64,000 bases of DNA from Actinomadura sp. NAK00032 (GTDB lineage Bacteria; Actinomycetota; Actinomycetes; Streptosporangiales; Streptosporangiaceae): assembly GCF_013364275.1 (NCBI RefSeq), contig NZ_CP054932.1:4650001-4714000 (forward strand), in the 5' to 3' direction. The notes under the pieces were generated by a model that was not told the origin of the DNA, did no database searches, and was given only the letters and a program-made list of their open reading frames with translations. Every line of letters starts with the position of its first letter. The first letter of the stretch is position 1. Below are positions 17,710 to 26,708 of the stretch, piece by piece. The translations under genes and the position numbers were made by a program.

Positions 17710-18330
17710 ATGGACGTTGCCATTCTCCTGTATCCAGGTTTCACGGCACTGGACGTCGTTGGTCCGTACACAGCCCTGGCCTTCGCGCCGGGCTGGACGG
17801 TCACGTTGGTCGCCGGGCAGCCCGGTCCCGTCATTGACGATCAGAGCACGATGTCCCTGATGGCCACGGCTTCCTACGAGGAGGTGCCGCGGCCGGACGT
17901 CATCGTCGTGCCGGGCGGGCCGGGCACCGTGCCCGCGATGAACGACAAGGCCCTGACGGACTGGCTCGGCAGTGCGCACGAGCACACCACGTGGACGACC
18001 TCGGTCTGCTCCGGCGCCTTTGTCCTGGCCGCAGCGGGACTGCTAGCCGGCAAACGGGCCACCTCGCACTGGGGCTGGGTCGAGCACCTGGCTGGGCTGG
18101 GCGCCGAGCCGGTCAACGAGCGGGTCGTCTTCGACGGGAAGATCGTCACTGCCGCGGGCGTCTCCTCGGGCATCGATATGGCGCTGGAGCTGCTCGCCCG
18201 GGACGCGGGGGAGCATACGGCGCAAGCCGTACAGCTGGCGATCGAATACGATCCGCAGCCGCCGTACGACATGCAGACGCTGGGCGGACTCAGGGAGGAG
18301 GCGCTGAAGCTGATCGACGTGAGCTTCTGA
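17710..18330 (+). CDS. DJ-1/PfpI-family protein (206 aa), isonitrile-hydratase-like
   Basis: A single class I glutamine amidotransferase-like fold: DVAILLYPGFTALDVVGPYT at the N-terminus, then VVPGGPGT, and the catalytic cysteine in TSVCSGAFVLAAAGLLAGKR (about residue 99), followed by SHWG. Closest in form to isonitrile hydratase/ThiJ-like proteins; the true substrate cannot be read. It is in an operon with the GlxA-type regulator and shares its fold, as often seen for such pairs. The length is normal. Confidence 0.9.
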   Translation: MDVAILLYPGFTALDVVGPYTALAFAPGWTVTLVAGQPGPVIDDQSTMSLMATASYEEVPRPDVIVVPGGPGTVPAMNDKALTDWLGSAHEHTTWTTSVCSGAFVLAAAGLLAGKRATSHWGWVEHLAGLGAEPVNERVVFDGKIVTAAGVSSGIDMALELLARDAGEHTAQAVQLAIEYDPQPPYDMQTLGGLREEALKLIDVSF

Positions 18331-18472
18331 TCACATCGCGCCGATCCCGGCCGTCGGTGACCGGCTGAGCAGCGGCAACCCGAACAGGGGTCGTGAACAC
18401 GCTTCCCGCCTGATCGCCATCCTCCTCACCGGGGACACCGGCCCCGTGCCCCTTGAGCTCATTGGTCTGCCC

Positions 18473-18715
18473 CCCATCCAGCACCGCTCGCGTCGCTGAG
18501 GCGAGCAAGGAGACGACAAGCGTGACGCCGGCAGTGAGAGGCAGGCCGACGACCTGGGCCGGCCGTCCGTCGCCGGGATCAACGTGAGGTTCCACGCCCA
18601 GGCGGCGGGCGGCGGCCCACAGCAGGGCCGTCGCCAGGACGGTACCGCCGACCGCGTAGGCGTGGCGGCGGAGGCCCGGGGCGGCCGGACGGGTGAAGGT
18701 GGTGGTCTCAGAGCA
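18473..18715 (-). pseudogene. Membrane-protein fragment (DUF6069-like)
   Basis: In one minus-strand frame two hydrophobic segments appear (AYAVGGTVLATALLWAAARR and VGLPLTAGVTLVVSLLASAT), separated by an acidic loop (VEPHVDPGDGRPAQV), the pattern of the first half of DUF6069 proteins. No start codon sits at the right place; the frame runs on into the neighbouring reductase gene, and the later membrane segments are missing. I read it as a remnant. Confidence 0.4.
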
Positions 18716-18720
18716 CTCTT

Positions 18721-19695
18721 TCAGGGGATGAGGACGGTCTTGCCGCTTGTGCGGCCGGCTTCGGCGTCGCGGTGCAGCGCCGCCAGTTCGGTGAGCGGGC
18801 GGGCCGCCGTGACGTCCACGCGCACCATGCCGCTGTCGGCAAGGGTGATGAGTTCGGTGAGTTGGGCGGGGTCGTTGCGGGCGATGAAGTGCGCGGCCGT
18901 CACGCCGGCTCCAGCCGGCGGCTTCACCGGGATGGTGATCGAGACGATCGAACCGCCGGGGCGGACGGCACGGCACAGCGCTTCCGCGGCCTCGGGCGGT
19001 ATCGGGACGAGGTTGAACACCAGATCCACCGGGCGGTCCAGCACCTGAAGCGGCGAGCCCCGTGTGTAGTCGATGATCTGCTCGGCGCCGTAGGCGCGGA
19101 CCCGTTCGGCGCTGCGGGGGCCGGCGGTGGCGATGACGTGCGCACCGGCATGGCGGGCCAGTTGGACGGCGAACATGCCGACGCCGCCGCCCGCGCCGTG
19201 GACGAGGATCCGGGTGCCCGGTTCGATGCGGGCGTGCTCGAACAGCCCCTGCCAGGCCGTGAGGCCTGCGACCGGGATCGCCGCCGCATGGGCGAGCGGG
19301 AGCCTGGAAGGAGCAGTCACCAGCCTGGCGGCGGGGGCGGTGAGGTATTCGGCCGCCGCGCCGCCTTCGTCAAGGCGGCCGACGACGTGGTCGCCGATCG
19401 TGAAGCGTTCGACACCGTCTCCGGTCCGGACGACTGTCCCGGCGGCTTCGGAGCCGAGAGTGAACGGCAGGTCCTGCGGGACGGCGTTCTGCATCATGCC
19501 GGCGCGGAAGCCGACGTCAGAGGGGTTGAACCCGACGCCGGCCACACGCACCAGCACCTCGCCGCGTCCCGGGTCCGGACGGGGTACCTGCTCATAGCGG
19601 ATCACGTCGGGCCCGCCGAAGGCGTGGACGCGCGCCGCCATCATCGACGCGCTCGGGCTCTTGGCGCGCCGGCCCGGTACGGGTTCTGCTGTCAT
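18721..19695 (-). CDS. NADP-dependent zinc-less alcohol dehydrogenase/quinone oxidoreductase (324 aa)
   Basis: A medium-chain dehydrogenase. The GroES-like N-terminus reads VHAFGGPDVIRYEQVPRPDP and GVGFNPSDVGFRAG. The Rossmann fold carries ILVHGAGGGVGMFAVQLARH with the AxxGxxG-type NADPH motif, and the end is GKTVLIP. The zinc ligands of true alcohol dehydrogenases are absent, as in quinone reductases. The ATG at 19695 has AGGAAG 5 bases upstream. It is divergent from an AraC-type regulator gene at 19866 that is itself frameshifted, so regulation may be lost. Confidence 0.92.
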   Translation of the reverse strand: MTAEPVPGRRAKSPSASMMAARVHAFGGPDVIRYEQVPRPDPGRGEVLVRVAGVGFNPSDVGFRAGMMQNAVPQDLPFTLGSEAAGTVVRTGDGVERFTIGDHVVGRLDEGGAAAEYLTAPAARLVTAPSRLPLAHAAAIPVAGLTAWQGLFEHARIEPGTRILVHGAGGGVGMFAVQLARHAGAHVIATAGPRSAERVRAYGAEQIIDYTRGSPLQVLDRPVDLVFNLVPIPPEAAEALCRAVRPGGSIVSITIPVKPPAGAGVTAAHFIARNDPAQLTELITLADSGMVRVDVTAARPLTELAALHRDAEAGRTSGKTVLIP

Positions 19696-19865
19696 GAGTC
19701 TTCCTGTCTGATGCGGTACCAGGCCCTCGCCCCGCACCGGTGCGGCTACTTGGTGACCTTGGAGTGATTCGACCGTAGGGCGGATGCCTGAGACGGACAA
19801 TGCGCGTCCATCTCGGATTTTTAAGCGAGCGTCTTCGAAGTGAGGCCCATCGCTAGGATCCGGTG

Positions 19866-20869
19866 ATGGATGTGCTGAGCGATGTGATCGCCGTGATGCG
19901 CACCGGTGAGCCGCGATCGGCTCTGGTCGAATGGTCGGTGCCGTGGGGACAGCGGTTCCGGACGGTGCCGGGAGCGGCGGGATTTCAGATCGTCCTGCGC
20001 GGCCCCTGCTGGTTCATCCCCGAAGACGGTGCCCCCTTCCCGCTGGCCGTCGGCGACGTGGTGTTCCTTCCGCACGAGAGCCGGCACGGCCTGGCCGATG
20101 CTCCGACCACACCCTTGGCCGAACACACCTGCGACCCGCAGGAGGACGTCAGGTTCGAACGCAGATATGCCGCCGCACCGGCCGGCCGGGCGCGCGCTGG
20201 ATCCCCGGCCACGGTGACGTTGTGCGGGGCCTACCAACTCGACGCCGCTCGCGCTCACCCGATGCTGAACGACCTGCCTCCGCTGCTGCACCTGCCCGCA
20301 CGGCTCGGACGCCATCCCCGGCTGCGCGCCGCCGTCGATCTGCTCGGCGCGGAACTCGAAGAACCCCAGCCGGGCACCGGCGCCCTCGTGCCCGCCCTGC
20401 TGGACACGCTGTTGCTCTACATCCTGCGGGCATGGCTCACCGAGCAACCGGCGGGCGGCGGGGCCACCGGATGGGCGGCGGCGCTCGCCGACCCGGCCAT
20501 CAGCACCGCTCTTGAGGCGATCCACCGCGATCCCGCGCGTCCCTGGAGCGTCGCCGGCCTGGGTGCGCACGCGGACTGTCGCGGGCCGCCTTCTCCCGTC
20601 GGTTCACCGCGCTCGTGGGGCGGCCACCGCTGGCCTACCTGACTTGGTGGCGGTTGACGACCGCGATGCGGCTGCTGCGCGACTCCGACGCCCCATTGAG
20701 CGTCGTGGCAGAACAGGTGGGATATGGCTCGGAGTTCGCCTTCGCCAACGCGTTCAAACGCGAATTCAATCTCGCGCCCGGACGCTACCGGCGCAACAGC
20801 CGCTCTTCCGAAGGAGGACCCCGCGTCCGGGCGGCCCGGGGGAGGCCTCCCGCCGTCAGGGGAACTTGA
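19866..20869 (+). pseudogene. AraC-family regulator (cupin_6 plus HTH) broken by a one-base deletion
   Basis: The N-terminal cupin-type sensor (FQIVLRGPCWFIPEDG ... GDVVFLPHESRHGLAD) is intact to about 20570. The HTH then switches frame: the later part (LAYLTWWRLTTAMRLLRDSD ... FANAFKREFNLAPGRYR) reads from 20615 in a different phase. Inserting one G in GCGGACTGTCG at about 20571-20574 would give GLSRAAFSRRFTALVGRPP and an intact ~335-aa regulator. It is divergent from the NADP reductase it probably controlled. A sequencing error is an alternative explanation. Confidence 0.82.
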
Positions 20870-20892
20870 CGTCAAGGTGATCTGACGTCAGA
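20865..20892. promoter_or_regulatory. Twin 12-bp palindromes with TGACGTCA core
   Basis: CTTGACGTCAAG (20865-20876) and TCTGACGTCAGA (20881-20892) are both perfect palindromes sharing TGACGTCA, with centres 16 bases apart, and end 8 bases before the ATG at 20901. The first could also supply a -35-like TTGAC. This looks like a double operator for a dimeric repressor, possibly the HTH-like 140-aa protein encoded just downstream. Confidence 0.65.
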
Positions 20893-20900
20893 CTCGGGTC

Positions 20901-21323
20901 ATGGCGACTCCCGACGACCTCGAAGGTCAATTCACGCTGCTGACCGCTGTCGCTCGCTACGAGGCATTGAGGACGCGCGATGCGCTCGCGGCACCGGATG
21001 ACCACGACGACGGCGCGGCCGGCGCGGTGCCGCTGACGCGTGCCGAGACGCTGGAGATGCTCGCGCTCGGCGAGGTGGTCGCGCGGAAGGCCGGCTACGG
21101 CCGTCAGTTGTCCGTCCGTTCGGCACGCCGGGCCGGGGCATCGTGGGCCCAGATCGGCGCCGCCCTGGGGACCAGCAAGCAGGCGGCCTGGGAGACCCAC
21201 AACCGGTGGATCGACGAGCAGGCCAGGCGGCAGGACGACCCCGGGCATTGGGGCTGGGACGACGCCGACGTCACGGCCGCGCGAGCCCTGGCGGGCGAAC
21301 CGGACGGCGAGGGAGAGAAGTGA
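20901..21323 (+). CDS. Hypothetical 140-aa protein with an HTH-like segment
   Basis: Not assigned to a named family. An N-terminal helical region (DLEGQFTLLTAVARYEALRT) is followed by SARRAGASWAQIGAALGTSK, which fits a helix-turn-helix, then a Trp-rich tail (WETHNRWIDE, HWGWDDADV). Proteins with this GASWxxIGxALGxSKQAA segment are common in actinobacteria and are thought to bind DNA. Two perfect palindromes lie immediately upstream, suggesting autoregulation. The ATG is the first in frame and close to the operator, so the leader is very short. Confidence 0.7.
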   Translation: MATPDDLEGQFTLLTAVARYEALRTRDALAAPDDHDDGAAGAVPLTRAETLEMLALGEVVARKAGYGRQLSVRSARRAGASWAQIGAALGTSKQAAWETHNRWIDEQARRQDDPGHWGWDDADVTAARALAGEPDGEGEK

Positions 21324-21379
21324 CCGCGCCGTGCTGAGCTTCCTCGCCGAGCACGGACTCGACTCGCCCAGGGACTGAC

Positions 21380-21935
21380 ATGACGATGTGGGCCCGGGAG
21401 GACGGCGAAGGCGTCGCCGTCCTCACCTACCGCAACCCGCCCCGCAACTTCCTCACCTTCACCGCACTCGAAGAACTGGACGCGGAACTCGCCCTGCTGG
21501 CGCGGCGGCCTCGAACTGTCCCTGGCGTGCACGCTGCGCTGGGCCTCGGCCGACGCCCACTTCAGCCTTCCGGCGACCGCGCTCGGCGTCATCCCCAGGG
21601 CGGCACCCAGCGCCTGGCCAGGCTGATCGGCCCGGGCCGGGCCGCTGACGTCGTCCTTTCCGGCGGCGTTCTCACCGCCGAGCAGGCAAGGACCGCCGGA
21701 ATCGTCGAGCAGGTCCTCCCCGCCCCGCCTTCCAGCCGGAGGCGCTGCGACTGGCCCGCCGCATGGCGTCCCGTCCCCTCGCCGCGCTTGCCGCGGCGAA
21801 ACGCGCCCTGGTCGAGGGGTCCCGGCCGCTGCGCGGAGTTTCTTACGAACCGCGGGCGAACGCCCCGGCCCCGTGCGCGCCGCCATCTCCAACGCCACGC
21901 TTCGGCGCGTCCTCGCCGGCCCTGGGTGAGCCCGG
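21380..21935 (+). pseudogene. Enoyl-CoA hydratase/isomerase remnant with deletion and frameshifts
   Basis: Pieces of a crotonase fold can be followed through three frames: VAVLTYRNPPRNFLTFTALE at the start, then ELSLACTLRWASADAHFSLP ... ALGVIP, then GGTQRLARLIGPGRAADVVL, and RMASRPLAALAAAKRAL near the end. The segment with the first oxyanion-hole residues is deleted (the sequence jumps from the N-terminus to the LACTLR part), so the protein cannot be functional. It lies between the HTH-like gene and the convergent FkbM methyltransferase. Confidence 0.8.
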
Positions 21936-21959
21936 CAGGGCCGCGCCGGGCTCACGCCA

Positions 21960-22919
21960 TCACAGCGACTGGAGCCGCTCGGGCGGGATGAGGATGACGT
22001 CACGGGACCCGTAGCGAGGCAGCGGCACGTCGGCGGACAGTTCGTCATCGGTGATGACGTGGAGCTCCGTCTCGCCGATCGCGCGGACCTCGTAGCCCGC
22101 TTCCTCCCGTAGTTGGACGATGAGCTTGCGCAGCCGGGGGACGTCCCGGAGTACCTCGACCACGATGGTGGGCCGCTCGCTCAGGAGCCACGGGAGGACG
22201 GACTCCAGCACCGTCGCCTCATACCCCTCGATGTCGAGCTTGAGGAGGTCGACGCCGTCGACCAGTTGACTCATGGGCCTCGTCGGGACGGTGACGGAGG
22301 TGGCGGCCGGGCGGTTGGCGATGCCCTCGCCGCCCTCCGCGAGATACGCCCCGGTCGGCGCGGCGTATCGCTCCTGGTCGGGCAGCGACAGCTGCATGGT
22401 GGCCGGCGCGTCGTCGTCCACGACCGCGGCCTGGACGACCTCGACGTTGCCCAACCGGTTGAGTTCGACATTGGCGGCGACGATCGCGGCCGCCTCGGGA
22501 TTGGCCTCCACGGTGATGTACGGAGTGCTCGGCGCCGCGTGGGCGCCCTGCACCGTGTAATAGCCCGCGTTCGCGCCGACCTCCAGAATCCGGGTGGCCT
22601 GGCCGCAGAGCTTCCGCCACCAGAACGTCTCCGCGCCCTCGTACCGCGCCCCGTACCAGAAAATCAACTGGACGAGACGGGAATGGGTGACGGTCAGACG
22701 GATTTCTGGGTTATCCGGCAGAACGAAGTCAGTGAGGGGAGTGAGCCGCCTGTGCCGCAGCACAGCGGCGAGCAGCCCCCACACCCGCCGGGCGGGGGCC
22801 TTCGAGCGAAGGTTGCGGTCCCGGACCGCGATGACGGCCTTGATCGGCACGATCCTCAGGAGACGGGAAAGGGCGATACGGGCCCAGACGCGTACACGGG
22901 TACCTAATGGCAAGGACAT
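21960..22919 (-). CDS. FkbM-family SAM-dependent methyltransferase (319 aa)
   Basis: The methyltransferase fold shows motif I ILEVGANAGYYTVQGA, an acidic strand YITVEANPEA, and the FkbM signature VDLLKLDIEGYEATVLE. FkbM proteins O-methylate sugars, polyketides or other small molecules; the substrate here is unknown. The ATG at 22919 has GAGGT just upstream; frame extensions beyond it look unconserved. It is encoded alone, with no glycosyltransferase or biosynthetic cluster nearby. Confidence 0.88.
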   Translation of the reverse strand: MSLPLGTRVRVWARIALSRLLRIVPIKAVIAVRDRNLRSKAPARRVWGLLAAVLRHRRLTPLTDFVLPDNPEIRLTVTHSRLVQLIFWYGARYEGAETFWWRKLCGQATRILEVGANAGYYTVQGAHAAPSTPYITVEANPEAAAIVAANVELNRLGNVEVVQAAVVDDDAPATMQLSLPDQERYAAPTGAYLAEGGEGIANRPAATSVTVPTRPMSQLVDGVDLLKLDIEGYEATVLESVLPWLLSERPTIVVEVLRDVPRLRKLIVQLREEAGYEVRAIGETELHVITDDELSADVPLPRYGSRDVILIPPERLQSL

Positions 22920-23196
22920 GAGACCTCGAAAAGCGGGGAGGGGGAATGGCGGAACAGACGATCTTGAAACTACTCGCCCGCCAGAGAGGCCAGCGCCATG
23001 AGGCCAGATACGGCCACTCCCGCCACCGCACCGGTTCCCAAAACCGCAGACCCGCCCACTGGCCATTGCGACGCTGAACCGCATATCGACGCACGAAAAG
23101 TGCCGGTAGGCGGTCGCCGCGGCGCGACGGGGAATGGCGCGGGGGCGGGTGTCCGCGTTCCTTCAAAGGTGGGGCGTTCGCCCAGGCGGGGTGGCT

Positions 23197-24708
23197 CTAG
23201 CCGTCTTCGGCCGAAACCATTCTGGCGTGCTCGTGCTGTGGCTCCGGCGGGGTCGGGCCGGGCTGCTTCGGGAGCAGGACGGACAGGAGCAGGGCGAGCG
23301 CCATCACGCCGGCCGCGGAGAGGAAGACCCAGTGGGTGGCCGTGACGAAGCCGTGTATCGCCTCGGTCCGTGCGGTGCCCTTGAGGCGGGTGATCGCGCT
23401 CGTCGTCGAGCCGGGCCCGTGCGCTTCGTACACCCGGGCCAGTACCGTGCCGAAGAGCGCGGTGCCCAGCGCGCTCCCCAGCGTCTGGAAGAACCGGGTG
23501 GCGGTGGTGGCCACTCCCAGCTGGTGCGCCGGGGCGGTCTCCTGGGCGAGCAGGATGAGCTGGCCGATCAGCTGCCCGAAGCCGAGGCCGAGCAGCAGCA
23601 TCTCGCCGCGGATGAGCCACAGGCTGGTGCCTGTGCCGCTCGTCGCCAGCAGGGCCAGGGCGAGTGTCGCGGTCGCCGTGCCCGAGACCACGAAGGTCCG
23701 GGTGCTCCAGCCCCGGCGGGCCAGTTGGCCGGAGACGAGGCCGATGGTCCCCATGCCGATCGCCATGGGGATCAGGTACAGGCTCGCCTGGGTCGCTGCG
23801 GTGCCCCGGGCGAGCTGCAGGTACATGAGGATGTAGACGATCGAGCCGGTCAGGGCCGTACCGAGCAGGAATTGGAGGGCGAACGAGCCGCGCAGCACGG
23901 GGTGCCGGAGCAGCGACAGCGGCAGGATCGGTTCGGGGGCGGTCGCCTGCCGCCAGAGGAAGAGCGCCAGGAGCAGGGCCGCGGCGCCGGTCAGCCCGAG
24001 GATCACGGCCGAGGACCATGCGTAGTCGGTGCCGCCCCACTCCGTCACCAGCAGTAGCGCGCCGGCGAAGGCGGCCGCGAGGGCGGCGCCCGGGAAGTCG
24101 ATGCGGCGGGCGATGGTGTGCTGCGGCAGGTGCAGGGTGCAGGCGGCGGCGATGAGGACGGCGACGCCGAGCGGCAGGTTGATGTAGAAGATCCAGCGCC
24201 AGTCGGCGTGGTCGGCGAGGGCGCCGCCGACGACCGGGCCCAGCGCCATGCCGGTGCCGGCGATCAGGCCTCCCATGTTGCCGCCGTTCGAGCCCTGCTT
24301 CCCGGCGGCGGCCATGAGCTGGGCCAGGACGACGAGGGTGACGCTCATCAGGCCGCCGCCGCCGATGCCTTGGAGCGCCCGGAAGGCGATGAGCTGGCCC
24401 ATGCTCTGGGCCGCGCCGCAGAGTCCGGAGCCGGCGAGGAAGACGGCCACGGCGCCGAGGAAGACGCGCTTGGCGCCGATGACGTCGCAGAGCTTGCCGT
24501 ACAGCGGCAGGGCGACGGTGGCCGCCAGACTGTACGCGCTGATCAGCCAGGGGACGCGGTCCACCCCACGGACGGGGTCGAGATCCCGGGCGATCGGCAC
24601 GGTCGCCGCCGACACGATCTGCATGTCCAGGACGGCGAGGAGCACGGTCGCCAGGCAGGCGGCGAGGGCGATGTTCCGCTGCGAGGGCGTCATGGGGGAA
24701 GGGGCCAT
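23197..24708 (-). CDS. DHA2-family MFS multidrug transporter (EmrB/QacA type), about 503 aa
   Basis: Fourteen predicted membrane spans. Hallmarks: LLAVLDMQIVSAATVPIARD in the first span, the loop 2-3 motif GKLCDVIGAKRVFL, and the motif C-like GLIAGTGMALGPVVGGALAD. It should export drugs or toxic metabolites using the proton gradient. The ATG at 24708 has GGAG 4 bases upstream; an ATG at 24729 is also possible. It is divergent from a TetR gene with a 59-80 base spacer, the classic pump and repressor pair. A short unassigned gap (22920-23196) follows before FkbM. Confidence 0.92.
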   Translation of the reverse strand: MAPSPMTPSQRNIALAACLATVLLAVLDMQIVSAATVPIARDLDPVRGVDRVPWLISAYSLAATVALPLYGKLCDVIGAKRVFLGAVAVFLAGSGLCGAAQSMGQLIAFRALQGIGGGGLMSVTLVVLAQLMAAAGKQGSNGGNMGGLIAGTGMALGPVVGGALADHADWRWIFYINLPLGVAVLIAAACTLHLPQHTIARRIDFPGAALAAAFAGALLLVTEWGGTDYAWSSAVILGLTGAAALLLALFLWRQATAPEPILPLSLLRHPVLRGSFALQFLLGTALTGSIVYILMYLQLARGTAATQASLYLIPMAIGMGTIGLVSGQLARRGWSTRTFVVSGTATATLALALLATSGTGTSLWLIRGEMLLLGLGFGQLIGQLILLAQETAPAHQLGVATTATRFFQTLGSALGTALFGTVLARVYEAHGPGSTTSAITRLKGTARTEAIHGFVTATHWVFLSAAGVMALALLLSVLLPKQPGPTPPEPQHEHARMVSAEDG

Positions 24709-24788
24709 GCGCTCCACGGTCGCAGGCATTCGTGTACCGAGTCAACTTTTCATCCGGGATCAAATTTCGTCCTGGTAAAGTCGAGGCC

Positions 24789-25445
24789 ATGGCCGAACCC
24801 ATGGGACTGCGCGAGCGCAAGAAGCGGGACACCGCGCTGCGGATCTGGCGGATCGCCATCGGCCTGTTCATCGAGCGAGGCTTCGACAAGGTGTCGGTGG
24901 CGGAGATCGCCGACGCCGCGGACGTCTCGAAGATGACGGTCTTCAACTACTACGGCACCAAGGAAGACCTGGTCTTCAAACCCATGGAGGAGCACACCGG
25001 CGACCTGGCCCGCGCCGTTCGCGAGCGGCCGCCGGGGGAGTCCGCCGTGGCTGCCGTGCACGGGCAGTTCCTCGAGCATCTGGCGGCTCGCGACGCGTCG
25101 ATCGGGATGAGCCCCGACCCGCTGAACCTGCGTGTCCGCGAACTGATCCTGGCGACACCGTCGCTGCTGGCCCGAACCTACGCCTGGAACGCCAGGGGCA
25201 CGCGCCTGCTCGCGGACGAACTCATCGCCGAGGCGGGCCCGGAACGGGGAAGCGCGGACGAGGCGCTCGCGCACTGCGCGGCCATGCAGATCGCCGGAGC
25301 CCGCATCTCCCTCTACGAGGAGATCCACCGGCGCCGGAGCGAGGGCGAGAGCGTCGACGACATCTACCCGACCATGGTCGCGCTCGCGCGGGAGGTCTTC
25401 GGTCTGGTGGAGAACGGGCTGGGCGGATACGCGGTCCGTCACTAG
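24789..25445 (+). CDS. TetR-family repressor of the adjacent MFS pump (218 aa)
   Basis: The N-terminal TetR HTH is clear: LRERKKRDTALRIWRIAIGL, then VSVAEIADAADVSKMTVFNY and YGTKEDLVF. The C-terminal domain is Ala/Leu-rich and ligand-binding. ATG 24789 has GAGG just before it. It is divergently transcribed from the DHA2 transporter, so it most likely binds the shared spacer, where two similar segments TCAACTTTTCATCC and TCAAATTTCGTCC repeat, and is released by a pump substrate. Confidence 0.92.
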   Translation: MAEPMGLRERKKRDTALRIWRIAIGLFIERGFDKVSVAEIADAADVSKMTVFNYYGTKEDLVFKPMEEHTGDLARAVRERPPGESAVAAVHGQFLEHLAARDASIGMSPDPLNLRVRELILATPSLLARTYAWNARGTRLLADELIAEAGPERGSADEALAHCAAMQIAGARISLYEEIHRRRSEGESVDDIYPTMVALAREVFGLVENGLGGYAVRH

Positions 25446-25479
25446 CGGCCGAGGAGCGGGGCGGCACGCCGCGCGACGG

Positions 25480-25695
25480 TCATGGCCGATCGGGGTTCGA
25501 ATCGAGGACGCGGGCGAGCAGCGCCGCGAGGCGGTCGCGCTCGGCGGCCGAGAGGGCGTTGAGCAGGTCGTCCTGGACCTTGGAGTCGGCGCGATCGCGG
25601 TCAGCGGGGGCATGCCGGAGCAGGACGACGAGTGCGCCGACGTCGGGATCGCGCTGGTCGGGGCGGTCGGGGCCTGGCCGTTGCCCGTCCGGTGC
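25480..25695 (-). pseudogene. Possible C-terminal tail of a MarR-type regulator
   Basis: Directly after the RNA methyltransferase stop, a minus-strand frame without a start reads ...SKVQDDLLNALSAAERDRLA ALLARVL..., matching the last helices of MarR proteins (LLxALSxxERxxLxxLLxRL). No winged-helix part precedes it. It is a probable fragment; the call rests on about 30 residues. Confidence 0.35.
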
Positions 25696-25698
25696 GGG

Positions 25699-26523
25699 TC
25701 AGGGGCGGTGGAGGCGCTGGCGGACGGCCTCGTAGAGGGCGACCGTGGCGGCGCCGGCGGCGTTGAGGGAGCTGGCGGCGCCGCCGATCGGGATCCGCGC
25801 CATGGTGTCGCAGCCCTCGCGCCAGCCCGCGCTGAGCCCGGCGGTCTCGTTGCCGATCACCAGCAGCACCGGGCCCGTCAGGTCCACCTCGGCGATGTCG
25901 GCGGGGCCGTTCTCGTCGGTGCCGACCACGGTGAGGGGGCGTCCGGCCGCCCGTTCCCGCGCCGCCCAGTCCAGCACCTCGCGGTGGGAGCGGACGCGGA
26001 CCACCGGCACCGCCAGCAGCGACCCGGTGGAGGCGCGCACCGCCTTGGGGTCGTAGGGGTCGGCGGCGTGCCCGGTGACGATCAGCCCGGCGCCGCCGAA
26101 CGCGTCCAGCGACCGCACCATCGTGCCGATGTTGCCGGGCCCGGACGGGCGGTCGAACACCGCGCCCAGGAACGACGGCCCCACCGCGATCCGCGACAGG
26201 TCGTCGCCCGGCAGCGCCACCACCGCCACCAGTTCGGGGACGTCCTGGTCCTTGCCGCTCAGCTCCCGCAGAAGGTCGGGCGCCATGGCCACCCGCTCGG
26301 CGCCGGCGCGCTCCAGCATGCCGTTCGCCCACCGCGACAGCGGCCGCTCGGCGTCGTAGATCAGCGCCCGCACCGGCCAGCCGCGCTCCACCGCCAGGGT
26401 GATCGGCCGGACGCCCTGGACGAGGAATTCCCCCGCCCGCTGCCGCTTGGTCCGGTTCCGCAGCAGCGCCTCCCACTGCTGGAACCGCGCGTTGGGTCGC
26501 GAGACCCGAAGCACACCCCCCAC
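25699..26523 (-). CDS. TrmH/SpoU-family RNA 2'-O-methyltransferase (274 aa)
   Basis: A SPOUT fold with all three motifs: motif 1 RPSGPGNIGTMVRSLDAFGG, motif 2 VLLVIGNETAGLSAGW, motif 3 IPIGGAASSLNAAGAATVAL. It should methylate a ribose 2'-OH in tRNA or rRNA using SAM. The N-terminal ~100 residues form the substrate-binding extension (FQQWEALLRNRTKRQRAGEF). I chose the GTG at 26523 because GGAG lies 5 bases upstream; a GTG three codons later is possible. It lies downstream of the second MFS gene but is separated from it by a long hairpin, so it probably has its own promoter. Confidence 0.9.
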   Translation of the reverse strand: MGGVLRVSRPNARFQQWEALLRNRTKRQRAGEFLVQGVRPITLAVERGWPVRALIYDAERPLSRWANGMLERAGAERVAMAPDLLRELSGKDQDVPELVAVVALPGDDLSRIAVGPSFLGAVFDRPSGPGNIGTMVRSLDAFGGAGLIVTGHAADPYDPKAVRASTGSLLAVPVVRVRSHREVLDWAARERAAGRPLTVVGTDENGPADIAEVDLTGPVLLVIGNETAGLSAGWREGCDTMARIPIGGAASSLNAAGAATVALYEAVRQRLHRP

Positions 26524-26708
26524 GAACGCTCCAGTCCTCGCATCCCGCCGGCGAACGCCCCAGTGTCCCACACGCCGCGGGGCCGTGGACGAACCCGCCG
26601 CCGGGACCGCCGCAGGGACGGTGGCGGCGATAGACCGCGGCGCAGCTGTCCGAGCGCTACGAGCGCGTGCGGGTGTGCCCGGGTGTCCGGCGGGAGCTCC
26701 GGCTGCGC

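Noticed and set aside
22970..24946. 658-residue minus-strand frame overlapping the first MFS pump
   Set aside because: Reads as Arg/Pro repeats; the pump in the other frame has proper membrane spans and motifs.
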